From the NCBI GenBank assembly GCA_049697115.1, contig JBAVVD010000060.1:1-64000 (forward strand): 64,000 bases of DNA. Reading direction: 5' to 3'. Positions 56,230 to 64,000 of this stretch are shown piece by piece. The notes under the pieces are model-generated. The model was given only the letters and a program-made list of their open reading frames with translations. It was not told where the DNA came from and did no database searches. Origin of the DNA: JBAVVD01 sp049697115. Its GTDB lineage: Bacteria > Acidobacteriota > Aminicenantia > Aminicenantales > UBA4085. Each line of letters starts with the position of its first letter. The stretch's first letter is position 1. The position numbers were made by a program, and so were the translations under genes.

Positions 56230-57594
56230 ATGGAGTCTAGACTTAAAGTCACCATCATTATTGTTGTCCTTGTGCTGGGCAGTCTTTCGCCTTCCCTTGC
56301 GTCCGAGAAAAGCCTTCTGCTTAAAAACGGCAACATCATCCCGGTGAGCGGCGAAAACATCTTAAATGGGGACATCCTGATTCAGGGGAAAAAGATCGCC
56401 AGAATCGGTCACGATCTGACGGCGGGGCCGGATACGGAAGTCATTGACCTCAACGGAAAATGGGTCATTCCCGGAATCATCGACTCCCACTCCCATATTG
56501 CCGTCGAAGGCGGAGTGAATGAAATGGGCGACCTCATTACCGCCGAAGTGGACATTCAGGATGTGATCAATCCCGAAGACATCAATATCTTCTATGCCCT
56601 GACCGGAGGTGTGACCGCCGTCCACACCATGCACGGCTCGGCCAATCCGATCGGCGGCCGCGGCGTGGTTCTCAAGCTCCGCTGGGGAAAAAGCGCCAGT
56701 GAGATGATTTTTGAGGGCGCTCCCCTCACAAGCAAATGGGCGCTCGGTGAAAATCCGAAGCAGGCGAATTCTTCTAGACCCGGAAGAGCCCGCTATCCAA
56801 GATCAAGGATGGGTGTGGAAGCTTCCATCAGAAAGGAATTCGAAGAGGCCAGAGAATACATGCGGAAGTGGAATGAATACGCCCAAAAAGTCAGGGATCC
56901 CAAACAGACGAGAGGAAGAAGGCCCCTGCCCGTTCCGCCCAAAAAAGATTACCGTCTGGAAGCCATCGCTGATATACTGAGAGGCAAATACTGGGTTCGC
57001 TGCCACGCCTACCAGTCCGAGGAAATGCTTTCCATCATGCGTCTCTGTAAGGAATACGATGTGAAGCTTGTCTGCTTTGAGCACGGCCTGGAGGGTTATC
57101 GGATCACGAATGAACTGGTGAAATACGGCGTGGCCGTCTCAACCTTTGCCGATTTTTGGGCCTACAAGTGGGAGGCCTTTCAGACGATGCCCCATGCCGC
57201 GGCACTGATGGCCAAAAGAGGGGTTCTGGTAGCCCTGAATTCCGACGATGCGGAACGGATGCGCCGCCTCTTTAACGAAGCCGCTAAAACGGTCCGCTTC
57301 GGCGGCCTGTCGGAGCGTGAAGCACTGAAGACGATCACCCTCAATCCGGCCATCATCTTGGGCATTGACAAACAAACAGGAACGATCGAAGTCGGGAAAG
57401 ACGCCGACCTGGCCGTCTTCAGCCGCCATCCTCTGGACCCCTACACCATCTGCGAGATAACGCTGGTGGACGGGAAAGTCTATTTTGACCGCACAAAATA
57501 CCTTGAGGACAGAAAACGCGCTGAGGAACAGAAAAAGAAACCAGAGGAGGACGTCCAAAAGCCCAGGGAAAAGAAAAACGGAGCGGAGGTCTGA
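56230..57594 (+). CDS. exported amidohydrolase (imidazolonepropionase-like)
   Basis: A 454-residue metal-dependent hydrolase with a signal peptide (residues 1-23, ending LASEK-like). The metal motif is intact: IPGIIDSHSHIAVEGG (HSH). Later motifs include SDDAERMRRLFNEAA, with the Asp of the metal site, and GIDKQTGTIEVGKDADLAVF. It is periplasmic or surface-located, with a substrate such as a cyclic amide or peptide; not assignable. The C-terminus is Lys/Glu-rich. It lies 10 bp after the first paralogue and 2 bp before the third. Confidence 0.88.
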   Translation: MESRLKVTIIIVVLVLGSLSPSLASEKSLLLKNGNIIPVSGENILNGDILIQGKKIARIGHDLTAGPDTEVIDLNGKWVIPGIIDSHSHIAVEGGVNEMGDLITAEVDIQDVINPEDINIFYALTGGVTAVHTMHGSANPIGGRGVVLKLRWGKSASEMIFEGAPLTSKWALGENPKQANSSRPGRARYPRSRMGVEASIRKEFEEAREYMRKWNEYAQKVRDPKQTRGRRPLPVPPKKDYRLEAIADILRGKYWVRCHAYQSEEMLSIMRLCKEYDVKLVCFEHGLEGYRITNELVKYGVAVSTFADFWAYKWEAFQTMPHAAALMAKRGVLVALNSDDAERMRRLFNEAAKTVRFGGLSEREALKTITLNPAIILGIDKQTGTIEVGKDADLAVFSRHPLDPYTICEITLVDGKVYFDRTKYLEDRKRAEEQKKKPEEDVQKPREKKNGAEV

Positions 57595-57596
57595 CC

Positions 57597-58889
57597 ATGA
57601 AAAAAGTCAAAATTCTGACTGCAGCCATAGGACTTCTGGCCATCTGGCTGGCCGGCCAGGGATATCCCCAAAAAATCCTGATCAAGAACGCCGTCTTCAT
57701 TCCCGTTGTCGGCGAGGACCTGGAACGCGGAAGCCTGCTTATTGAAGACGGCAAAATCGCCGCTATCGGCCGGGATATTCCGGTTCCGGAAGGGACGGAA
57801 ATCATCGACGCTTCAGGGATGTTTGTCTACCCCGGATTCATAGACGCTTTCACTCATTTCGGCCTCCTGGAAATCGGAGCCATCGGTAGTACGGTTGACG
57901 TCCGCGAGATGGGAAAAGAAAATCCCGAACTTCGCGTGGCCTGGGCCATCAATCCCCAGTCGATCCATTTCGCCACTTCCCGTATCAACGGCACGACCAC
58001 AGCCGTGGTTGCCCCCCAAGGGGGGACTTTTCCCGGCTTGACGGCTCTCATCAAGATGGACGGTTGGACATTCCCTGAAATGAGAGTCCAAGAGGTAGCC
58101 ACCTCAATGATCAACTTCCCCATGACTCCCCGTCCACCGAAGGAAGGGGGCACTCAACAGGCGGAAACCAAACAGGACGTCACCTCCAAACTGGTGGAAA
58201 AAATCAAAGAATATCTCGACGAAGCCCGACGCTATCTCCAGCTCAAAAAACTGGCTTCGGAAAATCCGGCAATGACTCCCCCTGCGCCCAACCCAAAGTA
58301 TGAGGCATTAGCTCCTGTGCTGGATGGAAGCCTTCCGGTGATTGTCTCTGTGGAAAAATCAAGGGACATCGAACTGGCATTGAAATTCATAAAGGAGCAG
58401 AAACTCAAGGCCATTTTCCGCGGGTGCGCCCAGGGCTTCAAGGTGGCTGATCAAATCCAGAAAGCAGGGATTCCCGTCATCATTGATAATCTCTACACGA
58501 ATCCGTCCGAGCCTGAGGACGGCTATGACGCTCCTTACCGGAACGTGGCAGAACTGGCCAAGGCCGGAGTACTGATCTGCTTTTCTTCTGGAGAAGATCC
58601 CTCCACCGGCAAAGACCTGCCCTATCAAGCGGCTAAAGCAGTGGCCTTTGGGCTCGACCGCACAGAAGCGATCAAGGCTCTGACCATCAATCCGGCCCGT
58701 ATTTTCGGCCTTGCATCGAGGCTGGGCAGTCTGGAGCCGGGTAAGGACGCGGACCTGTTTATCACCACCGGAGATCCGCTCGACTTCAAATCGGAAGTGA
58801 AATATCTTTTCATCAACGGAAAACCCATCGACCTCGACAACTGGTGGGAGACTCTGTACGACAAATGGAAATCGCGGCCGATTAAATAA
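57597..58889 (+). CDS. exported amidohydrolase-like protein with altered metal motif
   Basis: A 430-residue paralogue with a signal peptide (ILTAAIGLLAIWLAGQGYP). The first metal motif reads YPGFIDAFTHFGLLEIG: the first His of HxH is Phe, while the second is kept. Other family motifs (NGTTTAVVAPQGG, SSGEDPSTGKDLPYQAAKAV, GSLEPGKDADLFITTGD) are present. Activity is uncertain; it may pair with the intact neighbour as a heteromeric complex. The start follows GGAGG closely after the previous stop. Confidence 0.83.
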   Translation: MKKVKILTAAIGLLAIWLAGQGYPQKILIKNAVFIPVVGEDLERGSLLIEDGKIAAIGRDIPVPEGTEIIDASGMFVYPGFIDAFTHFGLLEIGAIGSTVDVREMGKENPELRVAWAINPQSIHFATSRINGTTTAVVAPQGGTFPGLTALIKMDGWTFPEMRVQEVATSMINFPMTPRPPKEGGTQQAETKQDVTSKLVEKIKEYLDEARRYLQLKKLASENPAMTPPAPNPKYEALAPVLDGSLPVIVSVEKSRDIELALKFIKEQKLKAIFRGCAQGFKVADQIQKAGIPVIIDNLYTNPSEPEDGYDAPYRNVAELAKAGVLICFSSGEDPSTGKDLPYQAAKAVAFGLDRTEAIKALTINPARIFGLASRLGSLEPGKDADLFITTGDPLDFKSEVKYLFINGKPIDLDNWWETLYDKWKSRPIK

Positions 58890-58948
58890 ACACAAATGGC
58901 CAATTCTCCATCCGGAGGACATCTGGAGAAATATTTTTGTTGACCTCA

Positions 58949-58977
58949 TTGATTCACCGCGGGGATTCTGGTATCTT
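58949..58977 (+). promoter_or_regulatory. promoter of the cyclophilin gene
   Basis: TTGATT (58949-58954), a 17-bp spacer and TATCTT (58972-58977). The start near 58984 leaves a 35-nt leader with GGAGG before the ATG at 59019. Confidence 0.55.
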
Positions 58978-59018
58978 CATTATTCCTTGAAGGCAGATTA
59001 AAATCGACGGAGGTCATT

Positions 59019-59606
59019 ATGCCTATAAAAATTTTCCTCCCCTTTGGAGTGGCGTTTTTTCTATTGGCCATTCCCTTTCTGAGCGCGGAGGCCGCAGAAA
59101 ATCCCAAAGTTCTTCTTCAGACGACAAAGGGCGACATCACTATCGAGCTTTACCAAGATAAGGCCCCCATCACGGTGAAGAACCTTCTCTCTTATGTGGA
59201 TAAAAAATTCTACGACGGGACCATTTTCCACAGAGTGATTAAAGGATTCATGATTCAAGGCGGAGGGCTTACGGCGGACTTTGTTGAAAAACTCGCTGAT
59301 TCTCCCATCAAAAATGAAGCCGCCAACGGATTAAAAAACCTGAGGGGAACGATCGCCATGGCCCGGATGCCGGAAATCCACAGCGCCACCTGCCAGTTTT
59401 TCATCAATCATGTGGACAACGCCTATCTGGACCATCGCAGCAATACGCCTGAGGGGTACGGCTACGCCGTATTTGGTAAGATCATAAAGGGGCTGGAAGT
59501 GGTCGACGCCATAGCCGCATCCCCCACAGGGACAATCAAAGGAAACGCCGATGCTCCCCGGCAGACCATCACCATCCTCTCAGTGAAAAGGTTGGAAAAC
59601 AAGTGA
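59019..59606 (+). CDS. exported cyclophilin-type peptidyl-prolyl isomerase
   Basis: A 195-residue periplasmic foldase. The signal peptide is FLPFGVAFFLLAIPFLSAEA. The cyclophilin domain is compact, with YDGTIFHRVIKGFMIQGGG (catalytic Arg), GTIAMARMPEIHSATCQFFI and YAVFGKIIKGLEVVDAIA. It belongs to the short bacterial PpiA/PpiB group. Its own promoter and Shine-Dalgarno separate it from the amidohydrolases. Copy 2 of the MITE-like element lies 71 bp downstream. Confidence 0.94.
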   Translation: MPIKIFLPFGVAFFLLAIPFLSAEAAENPKVLLQTTKGDITIELYQDKAPITVKNLLSYVDKKFYDGTIFHRVIKGFMIQGGGLTADFVEKLADSPIKNEAANGLKNLRGTIAMARMPEIHSATCQFFINHVDNAYLDHRSNTPEGYGYAVFGKIIKGLEVVDAIAASPTGTIKGNADAPRQTITILSVKRLENK

Positions 59607-59677
59607 GCTGAAACAGCTCCGGAAGCCCCTCCAAGTATTTCATTCGCACCGCGGTGAATCCGCTGGGATTCCAATTA

Positions 59678-59866
59678 ATACGAACGCAATAAATGACGTG
59701 ACAAAATATATACGGCGCTGGGGCCGCCCTCAACCCCCGAACCCCGGGGAACCAGTCCCGTCGGTTCCCCCTTCGGATAAGCCGATGGGGGCCCCCTCCG
59801 CTACAGTGGCTTGAGGGCGGCCTCAGCGCCGATCAAAGATTGTCACTTTATTTATTGCCTCCGTAA
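59678..59866 (+). repeat. MITE-like palindromic element, copy 2 (core inverted relative to copy 1)
   Basis: A 189-bp element flanked by TA. Outer ends and flanks (ATGACGTGACA on the left, GATCAAAGATTGTCAC on the right) have the same orientation as in copy 1 (12661-12850). The 83-bp core 59731-59813, however, matches copy 1 only as its reverse complement. The 17-bp arms are 59714-59730 and 59814-59830, with a single change that would keep a G-U pair in RNA. No coding capacity. It fills the gap between the cyclophilin and the M23 peptidase operon. Confidence 0.85.
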
Positions 59867-59900
59867 TAGATTAATGAGACAAACAGATTAGTCAATAGCG

Positions 59901-60110
59901 ATGTCCTGGAAAGCTTTTTTTGACTGGGTTTTTTCTTTTGTTCATCTCGCCCTCCTTCTCGGAATCCTTGTCTATGCCGGGGTGGCACTGATCCAGGCAA
60001 ACATCGCCCGTTTCGGGGTGGTCTTCGGATGCCTTATTGGATATTACGTTCTTGTTCTTCACCCGGCTGTGAAAAAGGAAATAGAAAGAAAAAGAAAAAA
60101 AGATAAATGA
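59901..60110 (+). CDS. small membrane protein upstream of M23 peptidase (hypothetical)
   Basis: A 69-residue protein with two hydrophobic helices (FVHLALLLGILVYAGVALI and FGVVFGCLIGYYVLVL) and a Lys/Arg-rich cytoplasmic tail. It overlaps the M23 peptidase gene by 4 bp (ATGA), so the two are translationally coupled and probably act together at the cell envelope. No known family recognised. Confidence 0.72.
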   Translation: MSWKAFFDWVFSFVHLALLLGILVYAGVALIQANIARFGVVFGCLIGYYVLVLHPAVKKEIERKRKKDK

Positions 60111-61357
60111 AAAAGAAAAAAAGACGGATTCTCTTCCTCGTTCTGAGCGTTTTCTCTGTCCTTGTGGCCTTTTCGTTCATTTTTGTTCACCTCGCAAAGA
60201 AGAGATCCTCTCTCCGCCGGGAGGAATCATCTCCTCCCGCGGCCGAAGCTGCGGCGGACGCTCTTGTAGAAACAAAGGTCATCCTCCAGAAAGGAATGAC
60301 CCTGTCAGACCTTCTCAGCCGCTATCATTTTTCGCCGGCTGAAATCCACCGTTTAAGAGAACAAACAAAGCCGGTCTTCAGCCTCAATCGAATCAAGGCC
60401 GGACAGGAGATTTGCTTTGTGACTGATGCGGACGGCCGGATGAAATCCATGAAATATCAGATCGACGACCTCCATTATCTTCTCATCCAGATCAAGGACG
60501 AGAACTATGCGGCGTCGATCGAAGAATATGCCTATGAGACGCGAGTGGATGCAATCTGGGGAACCATCGAGGACAACCTGGTTTCTGCGTTCAACGAAAA
60601 AAATGAAGGGAATAAACTGGCCCTGGATATGGCGGAGTGTTTTGCCTGGGATATCGACTTCTACACCGATCTCCGTCAGGGAGACTCTTTCCGCGTGATT
60701 TTTGAAAAGAAATATCTCGACGGCCAATTCACCGGCTACGGAAATATTCTGGCGGCGGAATTCGTCAACCAGGGAAAAAAATTCCAGGCCTTCCGTTATG
60801 TCTATCCGGACACAAAAAAGTGGGACTATTTCGACGGGGAAGGGAAATCCCTGAGAAAAGAGTTTCTGAAATCCCCGATCAAATACGGCCGGATTACCTC
60901 TCGCTTCAGCCTCAGACGGCTCCACCCTATCCGAAAAGTCTACCGGCCCCATTTCGGAGTGGATTACAGCGCTCCCATCGGCACACCGGTTCAGGCGACA
61001 GCGGACGGCACAGTGACGCTTGTCGGCTGGAACGGAGCGTCCGGCCGAATGGTCCGAATCCGCCACGCGAATAATTACGAGACCATGTATCTTCATCTCC
61101 AAAAATATTTCGTCAAAAAAGGGGATCCGATCAAAGGAGGCGAGACTGTGGGAACCGTTGGTTCATCCGGCGAGTCCACAGGTCCCCACCTGGATTATCG
61201 GATTAAATTTCGAGGAAGCTATATCAATCCTCTGGCCTGGAGATTCAAGCCCGTGGCGCCTGTCCGGCCGGAATATCTGGAAGACTACAAAAACACCGTG
61301 GCCAAATTCTCTTTTTTTCTGAACCTGCCCCTTTTTATCTGGTCCCGTCTTTATTAA
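60107..61357 (+). CDS. M23 family peptidoglycan metallopeptidase
   Basis: A 416-residue membrane-anchored, periplasmic endopeptidase. One N-terminal helix (ILFLVLSVFSVLVAFSFIF) is followed by a LysM/OapA-like segment (MTLSDLLSRYHFSPAEIHRL) and an intermediate domain. The LytM catalytic domain shows RPHFGVDYSAPIGTPVQATA (zinc His and Asp), YLHLQKY and GSSGESTGPHLDYRI (zinc HxD-type His). It resembles MepM/YebA cell-wall hydrolases that open peptidoglycan for growth. Coupled to the small membrane protein gene. Confidence 0.93.
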   Translation: MKKKKRRILFLVLSVFSVLVAFSFIFVHLAKKRSSLRREESSPPAAEAAADALVETKVILQKGMTLSDLLSRYHFSPAEIHRLREQTKPVFSLNRIKAGQEICFVTDADGRMKSMKYQIDDLHYLLIQIKDENYAASIEEYAYETRVDAIWGTIEDNLVSAFNEKNEGNKLALDMAECFAWDIDFYTDLRQGDSFRVIFEKKYLDGQFTGYGNILAAEFVNQGKKFQAFRYVYPDTKKWDYFDGEGKSLRKEFLKSPIKYGRITSRFSLRRLHPIRKVYRPHFGVDYSAPIGTPVQATADGTVTLVGWNGASGRMVRIRHANNYETMYLHLQKYFVKKGDPIKGGETVGTVGSSGESTGPHLDYRIKFRGSYINPLAWRFKPVAPVRPEYLEDYKNTVAKFSFFLNLPLFIWSRLY

Positions 61358-61417
61358 TTATTGTTGATTTTCGCTTCACTCAAAGAGCCCAAACGTCCTC
61401 TGTCATGTTTTTTCTGA

Positions 61418-61446
61418 TTGACAATAAATATCCATGAAAATACAAT
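61418..61446 (+). promoter_or_regulatory. promoter of the FBP aldolase/phosphatase gene
   Basis: TTGACA (61418-61423), a 17-bp spacer and TACAAT (61441-61446), near consensus. The start near 61453 gives a 30-nt leader with AAGGAGG before the ATG. Confidence 0.8.
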
Positions 61447-61482
61447 AACCTCATCCATTTAAATAAAATCCAAGGAGGTTCA

Positions 61483-62583
61483 ATGAAAATTACTCTCAGT
61501 GTCTTAAAAGCAGATATCGGGAGTATCGGCGGACACATCAAGCCCAGCCAGGCTGTCTTTGACGAAGTCAAAAATTTTGTCCAGAAAAACGGCAAAGGTC
61601 TAATCATCGATTCTTATTTCAGCTCAACGGGTGACGACATCGCCATCCTCTGCACTCATGAAAAAGGTGTCTCAAACGAAAAAATCCATAAGCTGGCCTG
61701 GGATGCCTTCCTGTCAGGGACTGAAGTGGCCAAAAAACAGGGGCTTTACGGCGCCGGACAGGATCTGCTGAAAGATTCCTTCAGCGGAAACATTAAAGGC
61801 ATGGGTCCGGCTGTCGCCGAGATGGAGTTTAGTGAGCGGCCCAATGAACCCTTTATCTTTTTCGCCGCTGACAAGACCGACCCCGGCGCTTACAATCTGC
61901 CCTTCTATCTGGCCTTCACTGACCCGATGTACTGTGCGGGACTGCTCCTGAGTCCCAAAATGAGCGAAGGATTCACCTTCCGCATCATCGACGTGGGCTA
62001 CACAAAAAAAGACAAAATTATCGAGCTCAACGCTCCGGAAGAAACCTATGATATCGCCACCCTGCTCAGGGACAACGAAAAATACGTCATCGAAAGCATC
62101 ATCTCCCGAAACACAGGAAATCAATCCGTATCCATCTCCACCACGCGCCTGCACAATATTGCCGGCAAATATACGGGAAAGGACGATCCGGTGGCGCTCG
62201 TCCGGGTCCAGGGAGAATTTCCCGCCACCGGAGAAATTCTGGCGCCCTTTCAAATCGGTCCTTTGGTCGCCGGCTTCATGAGAGGAAGTCATAACGGTCC
62301 CCTCATGCCGTGTCAGTTGAATTCCACCATTTCCTATTTCGACGGACCTCCGGTGGTCACCGGCGCGGCATTCTGCGTCAGGGAGGGAAAATTGACCGAA
62401 CCCGCGGATGTCTTCGACCATCCTTTCTGGGACTACGTCAGAGCAGAAATATCACGGAAAGCCGCAGATATCCGAAGACAGGGCTTCTCTGGAGCCGCCA
62501 TGCTCCCTTACAGCGAACTCGAATACGGCGGTATTGTCGAAAAGTTAGCCACGCTGGAAAAGAGATTCACATACAGAGATTGA
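61483..62583 (+). CDS. fbp: fructose-1,6-bisphosphate aldolase/phosphatase (archaeal-type, class V FBPase)
   Basis: Bifunctional gluconeogenic enzyme that condenses triose phosphates and dephosphorylates the product to fructose 6-phosphate. The 366 residues contain the metal-site N-terminus LSVLKADIGSIGGH and FFAADKTDPGAYNLP. Residues Tyr230-x-x-Lys233 (KYTGKDD) correspond to the aldolase Tyr/Schiff-base Lys, and Tyr348 (LEYGG) is the other catalytic Tyr, so both activities look intact. This family is typical of archaea and deep-branching thermophilic bacteria. Strong promoter and Shine-Dalgarno. Confidence 0.94.
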   Translation: MKITLSVLKADIGSIGGHIKPSQAVFDEVKNFVQKNGKGLIIDSYFSSTGDDIAILCTHEKGVSNEKIHKLAWDAFLSGTEVAKKQGLYGAGQDLLKDSFSGNIKGMGPAVAEMEFSERPNEPFIFFAADKTDPGAYNLPFYLAFTDPMYCAGLLLSPKMSEGFTFRIIDVGYTKKDKIIELNAPEETYDIATLLRDNEKYVIESIISRNTGNQSVSISTTRLHNIAGKYTGKDDPVALVRVQGEFPATGEILAPFQIGPLVAGFMRGSHNGPLMPCQLNSTISYFDGPPVVTGAAFCVREGKLTEPADVFDHPFWDYVRAEISRKAADIRRQGFSGAAMLPYSELEYGGIVEKLATLEKRFTYRD

Positions 62584-62765
62584 AAACAATTTCGCAATCC
62601 GGATCCCAATTTTCATCCGAAAAGGGACCCGGAGAGCGGCGGGATTCAAATTCGATTTAGAGCGGACAGACTTCGAGAGAAGCGGCTTCCAAGAGGTTCC
62701 CATCGGCCGTTATGAAGCTCGCTCATTGAAACGAAAATTTTTATACAGGAAAAGCGCAGCCCCAC
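62584..62765. other. short intergenic gap, nothing recognised
   Basis: About 180 bp between the FBPase and NUDIX genes. No promoter or RNA identified. Confidence 0.3.
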
Positions 62766-63215
62766 ATGAAGACATTTAAAAATCCGGTTCCCACGGTGGA
62801 CATCATTATCGAAATTGAAAGATCGGATGGAAGGAAAGGAATTGTCCTCATTCAAAGGAAGAATCCTCCGTTCGGCTGGGCTCTTCCAGGCGGATTTGTC
62901 GATTACGGCGAATCTCTAGAAAAGGCCGCTGTCCGTGAAGCGGAAGAAGAGACCTCCCTCAAAATCAAGCTCCGCTATCAGCTTCACACGTATTCCGACC
63001 CGGTTCGCGATCCCCGCCAGCACACAATTTCCACGGTCTATGTGGCCCGGGCCAGGGGCATGCCGAAGGCTCAAGATGATGCCCAAGAAATACGGATATT
63101 CACTCCAGAGGAAATCAATTTCACCCTGGCTTTCGATCATAAAAGAATTCTGAACGATTATTTCAAGCGAGAAGGGATGACAAAAAATGGATACCCCCAA
63201 AGGAAAAAAGTCTGA
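62766..63215 (+). CDS. NUDIX hydrolase
   Basis: A 149-residue nucleotide-diphosphate-type hydrolase. The NUDIX box is seen as GGFVDYGESLEKAAVREAEEETSL, here split between GGFVDYGESLEKAAVRE and EAEEETSL, which supplies the Mg-binding glutamates. Starts MKTFKNPVPTVDIIIEIE, resembling ADP-ribose pyrophosphatase or house-cleaning members; substrate unknown. It overlaps the DUF2007 gene by 29 bp. Confidence 0.92.
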   Translation: MKTFKNPVPTVDIIIEIERSDGRKGIVLIQRKNPPFGWALPGGFVDYGESLEKAAVREAEEETSLKIKLRYQLHTYSDPVRDPRQHTISTVYVARARGMPKAQDDAQEIRIFTPEEINFTLAFDHKRILNDYFKREGMTKNGYPQRKKV

Positions 63216-63447
63216 TCGTGATATAAAACTTAAAGAACTGATTAAAGTGTGGGGCCCTGTGGAAGCCGAAGTTATTAAAAGCTTTTTGGAGAGTCACGGT
63301 ATATCGTGCCTTTTTCAGGGCCGTGTGGTTCATGCCGTTCACCCATTTTCAACAGATGGCCTTGGAGAAATTCGGATATTTGTGTCCGAAAATGACCTGG
63401 CCACGGCGAAAAAACTGCTGGAAAGCCGGGAGGGCGAGCCCGCCTAA
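63187..63447 (+). CDS. DUF2007 domain protein
   Basis: An 86-residue protein matching the small DUF2007 (putative signal-transducing) family. The core reads LIKVWGPVEAEVIKSFLESH, GISCLFQGRVV and IFVSENDLATAKKLLES. These proteins may bind metal or protein partners; function unproven. It overlaps the NUDIX gene by 29 bp, so translation is coupled. ATG 63187 opens the frame. Confidence 0.85.
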   Translation: MDTPKGKKSDRDIKLKELIKVWGPVEAEVIKSFLESHGISCLFQGRVVHAVHPFSTDGLGEIRIFVSENDLATAKKLLESREGEPA

Positions 63448-63549
63448 AAAGTTCTCTTCCATCAACTGACTATATTTAGTGTCTTTTTAAGAAGTTCCCC
63501 ACCATATTTAGAATCATAAAAAATTTCAGCATTTTAAAGCTATTTTTGC

Positions 63550-63578
63550 TTGACTTTTATAACCTTCTTGCTTATATT
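63550..63578 (+). promoter_or_regulatory. mraZ promoter
   Basis: TTGACT (63550-63555), a 17-bp spacer and TATATT (63573-63578). The start is near 63585, immediately before the three MraZ boxes. Confidence 0.85.
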
Positions 63579-63587
63579 TCATGAAAA

Positions 63588-63612
63588 TGGGATAAAACGG
63601 GACAAAATGGGA
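63588..63612 (+). promoter_or_regulatory. MraZ operator: three TGGGA-type boxes at 10-bp spacing
   Basis: TGGGA (63588-63592), CGGGA (63598-63602) and TGGGA (63608-63612), separated by 5-bp A-rich spacers. MraZ of E. coli is known to bind TGGGN repeats spaced this way to repress its own operon. The third box overlaps ATG 63607, and all lie downstream of the -10 box, so binding should block transcription. Confidence 0.88.
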
Positions 63613-63615
63613 AAT

Positions 63616-64000
63616 ATGTTACTTGGAAGCTGCACAGCGAAGCTCGATAAAAGCGGGCGGATAAAGATTCCCGAAAAATTCCGCACCGCTATCGAAGAAC
63701 AATATGGAAAAATGCTTTTCATCACATCTCTGGAGGATGAATCTGTCCAGCTTTTCCCCCTACCCGTCTGGGAGGAAATGACGGGAATCACCAATAAAGG
63801 AACCCTTCATCTCGATCCTACGGTCAGAGAATTTTTACGCCGGGTCAACCGCAAAGGGGCCTACGCCGAAATTGACTCGAAGGGGCGGATTCTGATCAGT
63901 CAGCCCTTGAGGGAAAAAGCCAATTTCCAATGCGAGGTGGAAGTGATTGGCCTGACCAACCACCTGGAAATATGGGACAAGAGTATCCTCGATGAAAAAC
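63616..64000 (+). CDS. mraZ: transcriptional regulator MraZ (3' end beyond the window)
   Basis: About 128 codons before the window ends. Two AbrB-like swapped-hairpin repeats carry the DxxGR motif: LDKSGRIKIPEKFR near residue 10 and IDSKGRILISQPLRE near residue 90. MraZ is normally the first gene of the dcw cell-division cluster and represses it. ATG 63616 matches the family N-terminus (MLLGS-type); ATG 63607 inside the third MraZ box is the alternative. No stop is reached, so this is incomplete. Confidence 0.93.
   Translation, partial: MLLGSCTAKLDKSGRIKIPEKFRTAIEEQYGKMLFITSLEDESVQLFPLPVWEEMTGITNKGTLHLDPTVREFLRRVNRKGAYAEIDSKGRILISQPLREKANFQCEVEVIGLTNHLEIWDKSILDEK

Noticed and set aside
1..64000. 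CRISPR arrays, prophage modules, restriction or other classical defence islands
   Set aside because: No regularly spaced repeats with unique spacers and no marker genes of these systems were seen.

Overview
The window reads as chromosomal DNA of a Gram-negative, diderm, heterotrophic bacterium of moderate GC that is not a standard model organism. LpxC, a complete Mla/MCE-type lipid transport operon with an outer-membrane-side lipoprotein, MurJ, a carboxypeptidase-regulatory TonB-dependent receptor and a beta-barrel-like protein show the outer membrane. The oddities point to the Acidobacteriota/Aminicenantota neighbourhood (inference from gene content only): a stand-alone GMP synthetase ATPase subunit, an archaeal-type fructose-1,6-bisphosphate aldolase/phosphatase, an inositol-3-phosphate synthase beside a CDP-alcohol phosphotransferase, an ArsA ATPase with a small partner, and tandem exported amidohydrolases. 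Promoters are clear sigma-70 type with 17-18 bp spacers, and several put the predicted transcript start on or next to the start codon.

Layout. 0-5 kb: tRNA-Glu, guaA ATPase subunit with a long structured leader, an IS200-type element, murJ, a GNAT/YoaP-like acetyltransferase. 5-9 kb: flavodoxin-like protein, UroD-family protein, sodium/solute symporter. 8.7-10.8 kb: an aromatic amino acid operon (pheA-tyrA) preceded by an evident Tyr/Phe leader peptide and attenuator-like hairpins. 10.8-15 kb: small SF1 helicase, membrane proteins, AGCS symporter, tRNA-Leu. 15.0-17.7 kb: a decaying islet between tRNA-Leu and a second copy of its 5' half, carrying hicB, a broken hicA and a membrane MutS-like ATPase. 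17.7-23.3 kb: sugar permease/ROK kinase unit, then glycerate kinase and pyruvate kinase. 23.4-26.8 kb: STAS-MlaE, MlaF, MlaD and an auxiliary lipoprotein. 27-33 kb: ArsA, inositol lipid genes, TonB-dependent receptor. 33.2-37.8 kb: lpxC-TPR-glmU-glmS on the minus strand, linking UDP-GlcNAc supply to lipid A. 38-43 kb: larB, dnaG, rpoD, tRNA-Met, a coiled-coil zinc-ribbon protein. 43-50.5 kb: acyl-CoA synthetase, gyrA, gyrB. 51-54 kb: TGS GTPase, Fe-alcohol dehydrogenase, beta-barrel-like protein. 54.6-59.6 kb: three amidohydrolases and a secreted cyclophilin. 60-64 kb: M23 peptidase, FBPase, NUDIX hydrolase, DUF2007 protein and the start of mraZ (probably the front of the dcw division cluster) with three MraZ boxes.

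The most interesting non-coding content: (i) the pheA-tyrA attenuator with seven consecutive Tyr/Phe codons and an apparently leaderless leader peptide; (ii) two copies of a 190-bp MITE-like element in which the core is flipped relative to identically oriented ends; (iii) a family of about 120-nt structured intergenic repeats placed at gene ends and next to a bidirectional terminator; (iv) the tRNA-Leu islet. No CRISPR array, prophage or restriction system was seen.
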